Positions 1 to 8,048 of a stretch of 64,000 nucleotides of DNA are shown here, piece by piece; position 1 is the first letter of the stretch; each line of letters begins with the position of its first letter. The notes beneath the pieces were generated by a model. The model was given only the letters and a program-made list of their open reading frames with translations, was not told the origin of the DNA and searched no databases. A program made the position numbers and the translations under genes. Source of the stretch: Chloroflexota bacterium (GTDB lineage Bacteria > Chloroflexota > UBA11872); contig JAJDZU010000019.1 in assembly GCA_022824495.1 (NCBI GenBank), positions 1 through 64,000 on the forward strand, read 5' to 3'.

Positions 1-2
1 GC

Positions 3-110
3 TGGGCTTCGTGCCGAAGGCTGCCGGGGCTGCGCGTCCGGCGGCTGGGCATGGGTCCTATGATCGAACTTGACTCAATCGTCGCGCTTGCGCCGAGACG
101 AGGGGTCTAG
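3..110 (+). CDS. possible 3' end of a gene entering from the left
   Basis: Frame 3 stays open from the window edge to a TAG at 108-110 and would end in ...IELDSIVALAPRRGV. The other two forward frames close earlier (tga at 61-63 and 72-74). No family can be recognised from about 35 residues. It would converge on the sulfatase gene, whose stop lies 12 nt further on. Confidence 0.15.
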   Translation, partial: WASCRRLPGLRVRRLGMGPMIELDSIVALAPRRGV

Positions 111-121
111 AGAACCGATCT

Positions 122-1546
122 TCAGTAGTCGCCTCCGGCAAGGCTGCGTTCCACCGAGCGCTGCCATGCCTCCATGGCGGCCAGCATCTCGCTGGCGCGG
201 CCGGGCTGCTCCGAAGCGAGATCACGGCGCTCGCGGGGATCGGCCAGCAAGTCGTACAACTCCGGGGCATCGGAACGGAACCGGACCAACTTGTAGCGGT
301 TGTCCGTCCAAGCAGCGACGCCTCCGAAATCCGTGGTCTTGGCCACCGGATGCCGGAAGTTGACGAAGTCGATACCGGGATTTCGCACGGTCGGCGTGGT
401 CCCCTTGGTCAGCTCGGGAGCCATCCAGCGCGGGTTGTCCGCCTCTGCGCGCCGGTCGTACGTCCAGAAGCCGATGGGCGCCGCGCGCTCGGGCATCTCG
501 TCGCGCAAGATCAGCGGGGTCAGATCTATGCCGTCTAGCGGCCGGTTGGGATCGGGGTGCCTGAGATCGAGCAGGCTGAGCAGCGTGACGAAGATGTCTG
601 TCGTTACCGCGGGTGTTTGGGTGATCCTTGGCTGCGGGATCTTCGCGGGCCATTCGATGATCGCAGGCACGCGCAGCCCTCCCTCATAGAGACGGCCCTT
701 GTGCCCGCGCCAGCCGCCATTGAAGAGATCTCCCCGCTGTTCCTCTGGGATGCCCTCTATGGTGACGCCGTTGTCGGAGGTGTACCACAGCAGCGTGTCC
801 TCGGACAGCCCCCGCTGCTCCAGCACGCTTCGAAACCGGCCCAGCGCTCTGTCCAGCGCGGTGATCTCCGCGAACCGGGCTGCCAACTCGTCTCCGGGAA
901 CGTCGGCGTACAGCGCGAGATCCTCGTCCGTGGCGCGGTACGGACTGTGCGGCGAGCCGAACCAGAGCGTGATGAAGAATGGGGCATCCCCGGCGGACTG
1001 GACAGTCTCGATGAACTCGAGCGCCGCGTCAACGCAAATCTCCGAACTCTCGCCTTGCACGATCGTCGGAGCCGCTCCGTTGCGGCTCAGCGGAGGGTGC
1101 ATTTCGAAGAAGTTGTCGTGCGCGAGGTACTCGTCGTAGCCCATCCTGGCCGGATTGGTGGGAGATGCGGCCTTGACGGCCCCGACGTGCCACTTGCCGA
1201 AGTGACCGGTGCGGTAACCGGCAGCCTTCAGGATCTGGGCGATCGTGATCTCCTCCGGCCGCGTGGTGTGATTCGGCGAAAACACGCCGGAGCGGTTCGG
1301 ATGGCGTCCAGTCAGGATCGACGTGCGGGTTGGGGAGCAGGTCGGCGCCGCAGCGTAGAAGCGGTCGAAGCGCAGGCCTGACGAGGCCATTTCATCCAGA
1401 GTGGGAGTCAGCAGGTATGGATGCCGCTTGTACCCGACCTCCCCCCAGCCCTGGTCGTCTGCCAACGCCAAGACGATATTGGGCAGGTCAGCTGCCGCGA
1501 GGGGCACAGCCGACGTCAAGACGAGCAAGATCGGAATCAGGGACAT
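122..1546 (-). CDS. secreted sulfatase (type I, FGly-dependent)
   Basis: A 474-aa alkaline-phosphatase-superfamily sulfatase that should hydrolyse sulfate esters outside the cytoplasm. The N-terminus (about residues 1-19, MSLIPILLVLTSAVPLAAA) reads as a signal peptide. The metal-binding DD is at residues 30-31, and the formylglycine motif C-S-P-T-R starts at Cys70 and is followed by TSILTGR. Downstream motifs GKWHVG and SDNG are also present. The C-terminal YDLLADPRERRDLA pattern is typical of the family, and the length is normal. The substrate (carbohydrate or other sulfate ester) cannot be told from sequence. It stands alone at the end of the minus-strand group. A maturase (FGE or anSME) must be encoded elsewhere. 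Confidence 0.9.
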   Translation of the reverse strand: MSLIPILLVLTSAVPLAAADLPNIVLALADDQGWGEVGYKRHPYLLTPTLDEMASSGLRFDRFYAAAPTCSPTRTSILTGRHPNRSGVFSPNHTTRPEEITIAQILKAAGYRTGHFGKWHVGAVKAASPTNPARMGYDEYLAHDNFFEMHPPLSRNGAAPTIVQGESSEICVDAALEFIETVQSAGDAPFFITLWFGSPHSPYRATDEDLALYADVPGDELAARFAEITALDRALGRFRSVLEQRGLSEDTLLWYTSDNGVTIEGIPEEQRGDLFNGGWRGHKGRLYEGGLRVPAIIEWPAKIPQPRITQTPAVTTDIFVTLLSLLDLRHPDPNRPLDGIDLTPLILRDEMPERAAPIGFWTYDRRAEADNPRWMAPELTKGTTPTVRNPGIDFVNFRHPVAKTTDFGGVAAWTDNRYKLVRFRSDAPELYDLLADPRERRDLASEQPGRASEMLAAMEAWQRSVERSLAGGDY

Positions 1547-1911
1547 GAGCGTTTTGCAAGACTAGCGAGCTAGCAGATTGTTGGGGTTGAGCGGATCGGG
1601 CGCTGGCTGGGGGAACAAGCTCACCCTCTATTGGATGGTGGAAGTTACCACACAAGCCATCTAGGCAACGGAGAGCGAACTTGTCCGTACGCGCCACGGT
1701 ATCACAGCATTGGCAGACATTCCAGCACGGGCTGTTCCCGTGGCTGACCGAGGCACTGGCCCAGCTGAATTCGCTCAGTTATAAGCATCGCTTCTAATGA
1801 CTGCCGCATCTATTGCCACGGTTGATCAGTCACGGAATGAACCGCCCGTCCTGAACCCACATGTGGCGCGCCTGTTGGAATCTTGCAAGAGCATCATCAG
1901 GACTTTCTGCC
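1547..1911. other. 365-bp gap holding a transposase-like N-terminal remnant
   Basis: The gap between the [2Fe-2S] gene and the sulfatase has no complete gene. On the plus strand a 38-codon frame runs from TTG 1681 to TAA 1795-1797. Its segment VSQHWQTFQHGLFPWL, followed by TEALAQL, resembles the start of IS5-type transposases (HW..xQ..LFP.L..xL). Nothing follows it that would complete an element, and no terminal inverted repeats were seen. I read it as a decayed insertion-sequence scrap; the family call is weak. Confidence 0.3.
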
Positions 1912-2394
1912 TCACGAACCAAGCCCGAACAGGCTGCGGAGTCTAGGAAAAATGAGTGCGCTAGCCCTCTCTGCAAGCGAGCCGAACCCAGCCGCGAACC
2001 GGCCAAAACGGTGGCGGTTCAGTTCAGCCGGCAGTTCGAGCAAGACGCCCGCGTCACGCGAGGTCCTGGCCCAATCCAGGAGCAAGTCGTGTTGCCACTG
2101 TTCCTGGAGGCCTCCAAGCCACTGCAGCCCCTTGGGCGAGATGACACAGACGACATTTGCCAGATCGCACGGGCCAAGGCATCCGGAGATCGTCAGTTGC
2201 ACTGACTTGTTGAGCTTCTCGTCTTTCCACTGCTGCTTCATCCAGTCGCGGGGGACCGGCTCGAACCCCTTGTCTGTCCGCCCGCAGCAACAGCCCTCGC
2301 AGAGCACGAGCTGCCCAAGAACGCGGCCTCGGTCCGTAGCCAATGGTTCTTGTCTGCTGAGCGCTTCGCGGATGCGCTGAGTCTGAGCATTCAC
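1912..2394 (-). CDS. thioredoxin-like [2Fe-2S] ferredoxin domain protein
   Basis: A 160-aa protein with a thioredoxin-like [2Fe-2S] ferredoxin domain. Ligand cysteines are visible as CEGCCCG (about residues 32-38) and CLGPC (about 72-76), the spacing seen in small ferredoxins and COG3411-like proteins. The C-terminal half (from about residue 90) is basic and unassigned. Start is GTG at 2394. It lies 97 nt downstream of the WD40 gene on the same strand and probably belongs to the CobW/Zur group, where a redox or metal-handling role is plausible. The exact function is unknown. Confidence 0.7.
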   Translation of the reverse strand: MNAQTQRIREALSRQEPLATDRGRVLGQLVLCEGCCCGRTDKGFEPVPRDWMKQQWKDEKLNKSVQLTISGCLGPCDLANVVCVISPKGLQWLGGLQEQWQHDLLLDWARTSRDAGVLLELPAELNRHRFGRFAAGFGSLAERASALIFPRLRSLFGLGS

Positions 2395-2491
2395 GGGCGT
2401 GCCTGCTTCGTCCGCTGGATGCCGGATCGGATGTGGTTGGCGGAGAACACGAACGCAATGGCTCCGCAGCCCACCCCGCTACGGGCGTGCT

Positions 2492-3559
2492 TCACTGGTC
2501 GACTACTCGCCAAACCGTCGCGCCAACCTGAGAGTCGAGCGCCGCAAGCGCGCGCCCATCGGGTCGCCAGTACAAGGCACCGACCCTGTCCGACAAAGCT
2601 GCGACGCCTATCGGATCGCCTTGCCCATCGCGCCCGAGCGAGGCCACGACGACGATTCCGTCCCGAGCTCCCGAGGCCAGGCGCATCCCCCGGCGAGCGA
2701 AGGCGAGGGCCGTTACAGATTGAACATGATGTTCCAGGACGCCGGGCCGCGTGCCTTCGGGGCCACTTCCCCGAAAGCTCCAGACCGTCACCGACTCGCC
2801 TCCGCCGGTGGCCAAAAGAGTGCCGGTGTCGTCGAAGGCCAAGGCCGACGGCTTCCCAGGATATCCCGACATCATCGAGTCCTGCGCCGTGGAGCGACGC
2901 CAGAAGTGCACCGAGTTGTCCTGGCTGCCGCAGGCCACGATGTCCCCGTCCGGGCTCAGTACCATCGACACCAGGGAGCTCATCCACTCCAGCTTCTGGC
3001 GAACCTCGCCGTTGGACGCGTCGAAGAACGTGACCCGGCCGTAGCAGGCCGTCGCCAGCTCCTCTGTGCCGGACCACGCGATCGCGCTGACGGTACTGGG
3101 ATGATCGTCGGATCGCCAGATTCTCACTCCATCCGCGCGGTACGCGTGAACCTGCCGGGAGCAGGAGGCTGCGAACCACTGTCCGTCCGGCGACCACGCC
3201 ACGTTCTCCACCCAGCCATTCCCGACGTCGACAGCCTGGCTGACCCGACCTTCGTCGGAGTTCCAGACCAGGACTCGGCCGTCCTGGCCGGCCGTGGCGA
3301 ACGCGGGTCGGTCAGGCTGCATCGCCAGCGCGAGCACACCGCCTTCATGGGCTTCGCGCTGCGCCCAGATGGTGGCGCCGGACCTGCCGTCGAACGCGTA
3401 GACGCCACCCGCGGCGTCTGCGACTACCAGCGCCTCGCCGCGCGGCGTCCACCCGCCGGCGATGGCGTAGTCGCCGACTTCCGCGGACCAGCCCGGGCGA
3501 AGAACGCCCCTCGGGCTGCCGCCGTTCAAGTCAGGCATGCCCCGGATCAAACCAGGCAT
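2492..3559 (-). CDS. WD40 repeat protein of the CobW group
   Basis: A beta-propeller protein with about seven WD40-like blades. Repeated pieces such as [48 protein letters not shown] and the terminal VWRVVDQ are visible. There is no signal peptide, so it is probably a cytoplasmic scaffold. I place the start at ATG 3559, which overlaps the CobW stop by 13 nt and has GAGG just upstream. A second ATG at 3538, after the CobW stop, is nearly as good. The longer frame to 3643 only shadows CobW. Overlap and shared strand imply translational coupling with the GTPase. WD40 genes next to COG0523 GTPases recur in metal-responsive clusters, but the partner is not known. Confidence 0.8.
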   Translation of the reverse strand: MPGLIRGMPDLNGGSPRGVLRPGWSAEVGDYAIAGGWTPRGEALVVADAAGGVYAFDGRSGATIWAQREAHEGGVLALAMQPDRPAFATAGQDGRVLVWNSDEGRVSQAVDVGNGWVENVAWSPDGQWFAASCSRQVHAYRADGVRIWRSDDHPSTVSAIAWSGTEELATACYGRVTFFDASNGEVRQKLEWMSSLVSMVLSPDGDIVACGSQDNSVHFWRRSTAQDSMMSGYPGKPSALAFDDTGTLLATGGGESVTVWSFRGSGPEGTRPGVLEHHVQSVTALAFARRGMRLASGARDGIVVVASLGRDGQGDPIGVAALSDRVGALYWRPDGRALAALDSQVGATVWRVVDQ

Positions 3560-4968
3560 GCCTCGAATCCCTGCCGCATGCTCTCCTCGTCGAGGTTGCG
3601 GCCGATGAAGATGAGCTGATTGCGGCGGGGCGCGTCTCCCCATGGACGATCCGGCTGCCCGTCGAAGAGCATGTGAACCCCCTGAAACACGAAGCGACGC
3701 GACTCGCCCGCGAGGCTGATGAAGCCCTTCATTCTGAAGATGTCGACCCCGCGTTCACGGAGCAGCATGCCAAGCCACGTGTTGAGCAGGCCGGGATCGA
3801 CGTCGCCGTCCCTCTCGATTGCGATTGAGCCCACTTCGTCGTCGTGCTCATGCTGCGCGACCCAGGTTCGCTCGACCTCGACGGGGACCACGCCGTTGAC
3901 GCCAGGGCCGCCGGTCTCCGTGGTGGGCGGCACCCTGGAGGACGGACCGTCTTCAGGCCCGACTGTTGCCCCATTCGCGCTCGTCAGTTGCAGATCGAAC
4001 TCCTCCGCGGTGTGCTGGGCGAAGAGGCCGACCCTCGCCTGCGTATCGACCTCCAGGAAGAACGACTTGCGCCCCGGGGAGTCAAGCTGGAGGTTGAGGT
4101 GCTTGCCGACAGCGATCTCGTCTCCCGGACGAACGGGCTCCGCGGGTTCGGCGTACCGACGCACACACCATTCCGCACCTTCACGAAGTGCGGAGTCTTC
4201 CGTGCCCTGGTCGGGTACGACGACGAGAGACATCGCCGGGTCAGGCCCATCGGCCAGGCTGAGTTCGTAGCGGCCGGTGTCGAGCGAATAGACACCCGTC
4301 CATTCGAACGGGTACTCCGGCTCGAGAAAAGTGGGACGCCGCTCGAGCACCTGGTCCAGGTCGAAGGCAGCGAGGTTGAGTACCGAATCGACGGAGACGT
4401 CGGCCCACTCGCTGCGGATGACTCGCGCCATGCGATTCATCTCCCGGAGCCGGGTCTCGAGCCTGTCGAGCCTGTCGCCGTCGACGAGGTCCGTCTTGTT
4501 GAGAACGAGGACGTCCGCGAACGCGATCTGTTCCGTGCTCTCGTCGCTTCGGCCGAGCTGCTGCTCGATGTGGGCCGCGTCGACGAGCGTGACGATTCCG
4601 TCCAGCGCGTACTCCGCGCGAATCTCGTCGTCCATGAAGAACGTCTGTGCGACCGGACCGGGATCGGCGAGCCCCGTGGTCTCCACCAACACGTAGTCGA
4701 ACTTGTCTCGGCGCTTCATGAGGTTGCCGAGCACGCGGATCAGGTCACCGCGCACCGTGCAGCAGATGCAGCCGTTCGACATCTCGAAGATTTCCTCGTC
4801 GGCGTTGATGACGAGCGCCTGATCGATGCCGACCTCCCCGAATTCGTTCTCGACCACGGCGATGCGTTTGCCGTGCTCCTCCCGCAGGATCCGGTTCAGC
4901 AGGGTCGTTTTGCCGGAGCCAAGAAAGCCGGTAAGGATCGTCACGGGTATGTTGCGAGGGGCGTCCAT
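3547..4968 (-). CDS. CobW/COG0523 G3E-family GTPase, putative zinc chaperone
   Basis: A 473-aa G3E GTPase. Walker [10 protein letters not shown] lies at residues 14-22, the metal-binding CICC at Cys67-Cys70, and the guanine-specificity NKTD near residue 157. A CobW C-terminal domain ends with [17 protein letters not shown]. Between the GTPase and C-terminal domains is a longer-than-usual insert (about residues 215-375) rich in acidic residues. COG0523 proteins load metal onto client proteins. With a Fur/Zur regulator in the same group, a zinc role is the best inference rather than cobalamin synthesis. Its ATG directly abuts the stop of the 102-aa gene upstream, so they are co-translated. Confidence 0.88.
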   Translation of the reverse strand: MDAPRNIPVTILTGFLGSGKTTLLNRILREEHGKRIAVVENEFGEVGIDQALVINADEEIFEMSNGCICCTVRGDLIRVLGNLMKRRDKFDYVLVETTGLADPGPVAQTFFMDDEIRAEYALDGIVTLVDAAHIEQQLGRSDESTEQIAFADVLVLNKTDLVDGDRLDRLETRLREMNRMARVIRSEWADVSVDSVLNLAAFDLDQVLERRPTFLEPEYPFEWTGVYSLDTGRYELSLADGPDPAMSLVVVPDQGTEDSALREGAEWCVRRYAEPAEPVRPGDEIAVGKHLNLQLDSPGRKSFFLEVDTQARVGLFAQHTAEEFDLQLTSANGATVGPEDGPSSRVPPTTETGGPGVNGVVPVEVERTWVAQHEHDDEVGSIAIERDGDVDPGLLNTWLGMLLRERGVDIFRMKGFISLAGESRRFVFQGVHMLFDGQPDRPWGDAPRRNQLIFIGRNLDEESMRQGFEACLV

Positions 4969-5277
4969 CTAGTCCTCCTGGAGCGGTGCTTCGAGCACCG
5001 ACATCTGTACGTCGAATCCCCACGCCGTGCAGACCTGGAGAAGGTCTTTTGCGTCAACGGCGTCCATGGGTTTGTGTAGCTTGAACTGAAGCTGCGGCGC
5101 GTCGGGCCGAAGCAGGCCAATCACGGTTTCAATGGGGTCGCAGCCTTCTTCGAGACACGCCAACTCGGTGACCGTGACCGCGACGTCATCGGAGAGGCTC
5201 AGCGCTTCGCGCAAGGCCTGCTTGATACGTCGAGACCCTTCGAGGTTCGGGTAGCGGGGCGATGTGTTGATCAACAT
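4969..5277 (-). CDS. conserved hypothetical protein of the CobW/Zur group
   Basis: A 102-aa soluble protein. Notable features are TELACLEEGCDPIETVIGLL with two cysteines five residues apart (C-L-E-E-G-C), and a helical C-terminus. It is not a recognised enzyme, but the segment resembles small proteins that accompany COG0523 GTPases. ATG at 5277 is preceded by GGGAGA at about 11 nt. Its stop touches the CobW start, so it is the first gene of the chain 102-aa protein, CobW, WD40. A metal-linked role is inferred only from context. Confidence 0.65.
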   Translation of the reverse strand: MLINTSPRYPNLEGSRRIKQALREALSLSDDVAVTVTELACLEEGCDPIETVIGLLRPDAPQLQFKLHKPMDAVDAKDLLQVCTAWGFDVQMSVLEAPLQED

Positions 5278-5321
5278 GCGTTCAAATCTCCCTCAAGAGA
5301 GACCCATGCAGAACCCGAGCG

Positions 5322-5388
5322 TGGTTGCCCGGAAGACCCTCACCCCAACCCTTTCCCAGCGGGAGAGGGAGCAAGAGCGGCCGCGGCG
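5322..5388. repeat. dispersed hairpin repeat, copy 1
   Basis: About 66 bp running from TGGTTGCCCGGAAGACC to GAGCGGCCGCGGC, centred on a hairpin (CCCTTTCCC-AGC-GGGAGAGGG). An almost identical copy lies in the opposite orientation at 60795-60860. Differences fall mainly in the hairpin, where the other copy has CCCTCTCCC-AC-GGGGAGAGGG. It sits between the 102-aa gene and zur. It looks like a REP/MITE-type interspersed palindromic element and could also act as a terminator or mRNA-stability element for zur. Confidence 0.75.
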
Positions 5389-5512
5389 CCGGTGACGCGG
5401 GGCACTTTGCAAAGGTCTCTCGAGACGACGAGACACGCGCGGATGAGCCATGGTTTCGACTGCCCTGCTTCCGTAGGTCCATCGAAGAGCATCCGCCGCC
5501 GGCGGGCGACGG

Positions 5513-5881
5513 TTATGCCGCGTTGGCACACTCATCACAGGTTCCGCGCAACACGACCTCATGTCCCGTCATCTGAAACCCGTCCGGAACGAGGGACTCG
5601 AGGCCCTCGACGCAGCCGAAGAGGTCGAACGCGTGGTTGCAGATCGAGCAAAGAAAGTGATGGTGATGCTCGCGGTCCTTGGGCTCGTAGCGAACGCCGC
5701 CGCCCAACAGCTCGACCGACTCCAGCGTGCCGTCCTCAACACCCCGTCGGAGCGCGCGGTAGACGGTGGCGAGACCGACACCCGCTCCGCCCAGGCGGCT
5801 CCACAGTTCCCTGGCGGATAGAGGGCCGTCGGCTTCGCCAAGGGCTCGGAAGACGGTTAGCTGCTGCTTTGCTCTCGACAT
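5513..5881 (-). CDS. zur: Fur-family metalloregulator, probably Zur
   Basis: A winged-helix DNA-binding domain (ARELWSRLGGAGVGLATVYRALR) is followed by the Fur-family metal region EHHHHFLCSICNHAFDL and a C-terminal CDEC. The two CxxC pairs form the structural zinc site. Fur-family repressors bind DNA when metal-loaded. Zur is preferred over Fur or PerR because the neighbouring operon encodes a COG0523 GTPase, but the sequence alone does not settle the metal. I chose ATG 5881 (122 aa). The TTG at 5905 falls inside the promoter and operator and would add eight unconserved residues. A promoter with its -10 six bases before the ATG suggests a leaderless mRNA. Confidence 0.85.
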   Translation of the reverse strand: MSRAKQQLTVFRALGEADGPLSARELWSRLGGAGVGLATVYRALRRGVEDGTLESVELLGGGVRYEPKDREHHHHFLCSICNHAFDLFGCVEGLESLVPDGFQMTGHEVVLRGTCDECANAA

Positions 5882-5883
5882 AG

Positions 5884-5915
5884 AGAAATGATAATCGACT
5901 CTCAATAGTCGTCAA
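5884..5915 (-). promoter_or_regulatory. zur promoter with overlapping Fur/Zur-box-like palindrome
   Basis: On the minus strand TTGACG (5915-5910) is separated by 16 bp from TATCAT (5893-5888), and the ATG follows six bases later. The segment TGAGAGT-CG-ATTATCA overlaps the -10. Its right half matches the Fur-family half-site ATTATCA perfectly and the left half in 5 of 7 positions. This is the arrangement expected for autorepression. The box is inferred, not proven. Confidence 0.5.
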
Positions 5916-6315
5916 GACCGCCCTTGGCACGGGACTCTCATCCCGGGGCCTCAGGTGGAAGCACCTTCGCTTACGTACGAGGAATCGAGGCTGGCTCACG
6001 GGCAGGCTCCGCGCGGGGATGACGGGAAGTCGGTGGCCGTAGCTGGGGGTGAGGCTTGGCACGGCCCGTTCGACAGGCTCAGGAAGGCTCTCCGACGCAA
6101 TGCAGCGCGGCTCACCACAAAGGGTTGGGTGCGTGATCACGAACGGCAATCGGGCGGGTCAGAGATGCAGTTCCTGCGCCAGGCTGATCGGGAGGCGCCT
6201 GTGCGGAAGGCTCTTGGGGGGACGCGGCGGTAGCGGCGCGAGAGGTTGAGGGGATATGGGGTTGTGGGGTTAGGGCGATCAATCCGTGGTCCGGCGGGTG
6301 TGGGGGATTGACGTG
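5916..6315. other. non-coding region with degenerate repeats and a G-quadruplex motif
   Basis: No convincing gene. The stretch contains CCCGTTCGACAGGCTCAGG (from about 6065), a phrase typical of dispersed intergenic repeats. It is preceded by other decayed repeat-like text (CTCACGGGCAGGCTCC, GGGGATGACGGG). Four G-runs at 6250-6275 (GGGG-ATAT-GGGG-TTGT-GGGG-TTA-GGG) fit the G-quadruplex pattern with short loops. Confidence 0.5.
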
Positions 6316-6343
6316 TTGGCCGGCTCGAGTCGCTGGCTAGAAT
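6316..6343 (+). promoter_or_regulatory. candidate sigma70 promoter for the 2-TM protein
   Basis: TTGGCC (6316-6321), a 16-bp spacer and TAGAAT (6338-6343). The -10 ends 31 bases before the GTG at 6375. TTGACG at 6308 is closer to the -35 consensus but is spaced too far (24 bp). Confidence 0.35.
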
Positions 6344-6374
6344 GAACAATCCCCAGCAAGCGAGTAACGCTTGA

Positions 6375-6872
6375 GTGACTGAGGCAATCTCCCAAGCGGG
6401 GATTGCGCAGATAGCGTGGGATGGGCGGCTCGACGCTGAGCGCAATTACCTGTATTTCGCGGCGTTGACCGATCGATATCGGCGGCGGCACCAGTGGCTG
6501 ATTTCCGGCGTGGCCGCCGTGTCGTTCTTTGCCGGCTCAAGCTTTGTCATCGATGTGCTGCCGCCGTGGGTGAGCGCGGTGCTGGCCATGCTGGCATCGC
6601 TGCTTGCGTTGGCGCTGATAACCGTCGATCCCTCAATGAAGTCGGCCAAAGCCGAAGGCGCGAAGCAGCATTTCAAGGCAATCAGCGACGAGTGGAAGTA
6701 CCTGTGGTGGCACCAGTACGACCCCGACGTGGAAATCAAGGCTCGAATGCTGGAAATGCGAACGATGTCAGGGCCGGAAGTGGCCGTAGCCATTGACGAC
6801 AAGCTGAACAATGCATGTCACGACCGGGCCATCGAGATCGTACGGGCGGAGTACAGCGTGCCGACTGGGTGA
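6375..6872 (+). CDS. two-TM membrane protein with cytoplasmic C-terminal domain (SLATT-like architecture)
   Basis: A 165-aa protein. It has a short charged N-terminus with an aromatic helix (YLYFAALTDRYRRRHQW), two membrane helices at about residues 40-60 and 64-84, then a roughly 80-residue soluble, helix-rich tail (EGAKQHFKAISDEWKYLWW). The layout resembles SLATT-type two-TM proteins, some of which serve as effectors in nucleotide-signalled defence systems. No partner signalling gene is nearby, so that resemblance is only suggestive. Start is GTG 6375. Its stop overlaps a possible downstream gene by a GTGA junction. Confidence 0.6.
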   Translation: MTEAISQAGIAQIAWDGRLDAERNYLYFAALTDRYRRRHQWLISGVAAVSFFAGSSFVIDVLPPWVSAVLAMLASLLALALITVDPSMKSAKAEGAKQHFKAISDEWKYLWWHQYDPDVEIKARMLEMRTMSGPEVAVAIDDKLNNACHDRAIEIVRAEYSVPTG

Positions 6873-7129
6873 CGCGAGAGCGCCATAATGATTCGGCACC
6901 GCGCAGCGGCACCCCTCCACGACCAAAGCCGAATCCACCGCCACTGCGGCCGCCGCAGAGGCGAAACAGAGCCTCGGTCTCGACGGGCGAGGCCGTACGC
7001 GGTAGTTACTCGCGTGGGCCGGTCCGTAATCCAGGAACGGCGATTCATGAGCTGTTCGAGCCGCTCAGGGGCGTGGACTTAGAGCTTCCGCCACGGGAGC
7101 CGATGCGGGAGCCGCCGCGGTTCGACTGA
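6869..7129 (+). CDS. small Pro/Arg-rich protein, translationally coupled (uncertain)
   Basis: An 86-codon frame whose GTG start overlaps the previous stop as GTGA, the commonest coupling geometry. The product is rich in proline and arginine (SGTPPRPKPNPPPLRPPQRR). It ends in an acidic, aromatic tail (FEPLRGVDLELPPREP) that looks coding. No family is recognised. The GTGA junction and composition support it, but a chance open frame in GC-rich DNA cannot be excluded. Confidence 0.3.
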   Translation: MTRERHNDSAPRSGTPPRPKPNPPPLRPPQRRNRASVSTGEAVRGSYSRGPVRNPGTAIHELFEPLRGVDLELPPREPMREPPRFD

Positions 7130-7259
7130 GGCGACGCGCGAAACACGCGGCGGCCCCACTATTGGGCCAGGACGACTCTTCTTTGGTCGTGCGGGCTGGC
7201 CCAGGTTTCCAGCGAGTGGCTCCGGCTCCTTATCAATCCGGTGGCACTCATGCGGATCG

Positions 7260-7892
7260 TTAGGGGTCGAGGCTGAAGGGTGGGTAGCGGTCGGTGGTGA
7301 GTATGAAGGCGTAGGCTTGGACGCGGGCGCCGTAGCGGATGACGCCGACGATGAAGTCGAAGAGGGCGCGCGGGTACTGGGCGGTGATGACGACCATGAT
7401 CCAGCCGAGAACCACGGCGACGAAGGCAAGGATGCCAAGGATGGCCAGGACGATGTAGTGGGGGATGGCCAGGAGCCACTTGACGAGGGGGAGCCAGCGG
7501 TTGAGGTCGGTTTGGGCGTCGGGGTAGTCGATGTCGAGGTGGACGGCCTGGTGGTCGTCGGTGGAGGGGTATTCGTCGCGCAAGGCCAGGAAGTAGACCT
7601 CGATGCGGTAGACGAAACGGCTGAGTTCCAGGTTCCAGTCGAACCACCAGCGCGGGTACTTGTGGCGGAAGACGAGAATCAGGACGAGGGGCAGCCAGAC
7701 GAGCGGGATGGAGATTGCCGCCTGCTCGGAGCCGCTGGCTTGGCCGCTGTTGACGAAGCCCGGAATGAGGGCGGCGACGATGAGGATGGGGATGACCATG
7801 ATGATCCGGAAGAGCGTGGTGACGCGATTGAGGGGTCTGTCGGGATAGTCAACCGAGAACTGGACGGGGTAGTCGGAATGGTTGCTGGCCAT
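7260..7892 (-). CDS. DUF4389 membrane protein
   Basis: A 210-aa integral membrane protein. The opening YPVQFSVDYPDRPLNRVTTLFRI, the central FRHKYPRWWFDWNLELSRF and a C-terminal LTTDRYPPFSL match the DUF4389 family. Hydrophobic helices lie at about residues 27-46, 60-76 and 138-170. The family's function is unknown. Start ATG 7892 follows a gap shared with the divergent response regulator gene. About 130 bp of non-coding sequence separates its stop from the small Pro/Arg-rich frame. Confidence 0.82.
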   Translation of the reverse strand: MASNHSDYPVQFSVDYPDRPLNRVTTLFRIIMVIPILIVAALIPGFVNSGQASGSEQAAISIPLVWLPLVLILVFRHKYPRWWFDWNLELSRFVYRIEVYFLALRDEYPSTDDHQAVHLDIDYPDAQTDLNRWLPLVKWLLAIPHYIVLAILGILAFVAVVLGWIMVVITAQYPRALFDFIVGVIRYGARVQAYAFILTTDRYPPFSLDP

Positions 7893-8048
7893 GTCGTGTG
7901 GGCCTCTCGGGGACTAGTGGACATAATCCTATGTTTCGGGTTCGTACTTTGGCTAATGAGTGATTGGCCGGGTGTACGGGCGGGCGGGGGGTGTCGCACC
8001 ATGCGCGGTCATGGATTGACAGGCCGAACGCATACGAAGGAAGGCTGA

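Noticed and set aside
5881-5905. TTG 5905 as the zur start
   Set aside because: It lies within the promoter and operator and adds unconserved residues; ATG 5881 fits the family length.
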